In this document: in pieces, positions 48,898 through 64,000 of the stretch
How the letters are laid out: every line of letters starts with the position of its first letter
Position numbering within the stretch: position 1 is the first letter of the stretch
NCBI GenBank assembly: GCA_963693365.1
Contig: CAVNZM010000014.1
Span: forward strand, 5,642,001 to 5,706,000
Reading direction: 5' to 3'
DNA from: Amoebidium appalachense
Taxonomy: Eukaryota > Ichthyosporea
DNA length: 64,000 nt
The notes under the pieces: model-generated
Databases searched by the model: none
What the model was told of the DNA's origin: nothing
What the model saw: only the letters and a program-made list of their open reading frames with translations
Made by a program: the position numbers and the translations under genes

Positions 48898-64000
<15,103 letters not shown>

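Overview
The window looks like nuclear DNA of a unicellular eukaryote, most likely a unicellular holozoan such as an ichthyosporean-type protist. The protein set supports this: TTC4/Cns1, an LST2 (ZFYVE28) homologue, a PACSIN/syndapin-type F-BAR protein and a SCHIP-1-type coiled coil. So do the long introns, a minor-spliceosome intron and CCAAT/TATA promoters. The lineage is an inference. There is no sign of bacterial, viral or organellar DNA. Most long reading frames here are artefacts of (CA)n, (TG)n, (CT)n, poly-C and poly-G tracts.

Layout. 1-9089 (+): TTC4 co-chaperone gene, missing its extreme 5' end, with introns of 304 to 1420 bases; one is a textbook AT-AC U12-type intron. 9090-13126: repeat-rich, with a possible three-exon small gene on the minus strand (11857-10707), a near-perfect hairpin (12095-12261) and a 152-base poly-G run. 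13127-14500 (-): intronless secreted polysaccharide lyase 14-like protein. 15611-16258 (+): inverted, truncated, stop-containing copy of its 3' half. 16300-20300: repeats and tRNA-like pieces. 20509-21927 (+): intronless AAAP/SLC38-type amino-acid transporter. 21928-25408: repeats. 25409-37111 (+): 14-exon LST2 homologue, 622 residues, with no FYVE finger visible. 37112-41481: repeats. 41482-42609 (-): intronless protein with two KEN boxes. 44477-45241 (-): intronless SCHIP-1-like protein. 45242-48778: non-coding. 48898-63268 (-): PACSIN-like F-BAR gene whose 5' end lies beyond the right edge.

Two gene styles coexist. Four compact intronless genes (lyase, transporter, KEN-box protein, SCHIP-like) are free of microsatellites and most have recognisable CCAAT/TATA upstream regions. 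Three intron-rich housekeeping or trafficking genes are swollen by simple repeats. I reconstructed the intron-rich genes by splice-site phase: every exon listed keeps frame with its neighbours and the joined proteins align along known families. There is no operon logic. LST2 and the F-BAR protein both belong to endocytic membrane traffic, but this is probably coincidence.

Most notable: the AT-AC intron of TTC4; a duplicated, decayed TTC4 exon inside a minisatellite; a 265-bp TTAA-flanked foldback element with two CRE sites inside LST2; an F-BAR protein with a long N-terminal extension and an unrecognised C-terminal region where an SH3 domain is usual; the inverted lyase half-copy; and the scale of poly-G/poly-C tracts.
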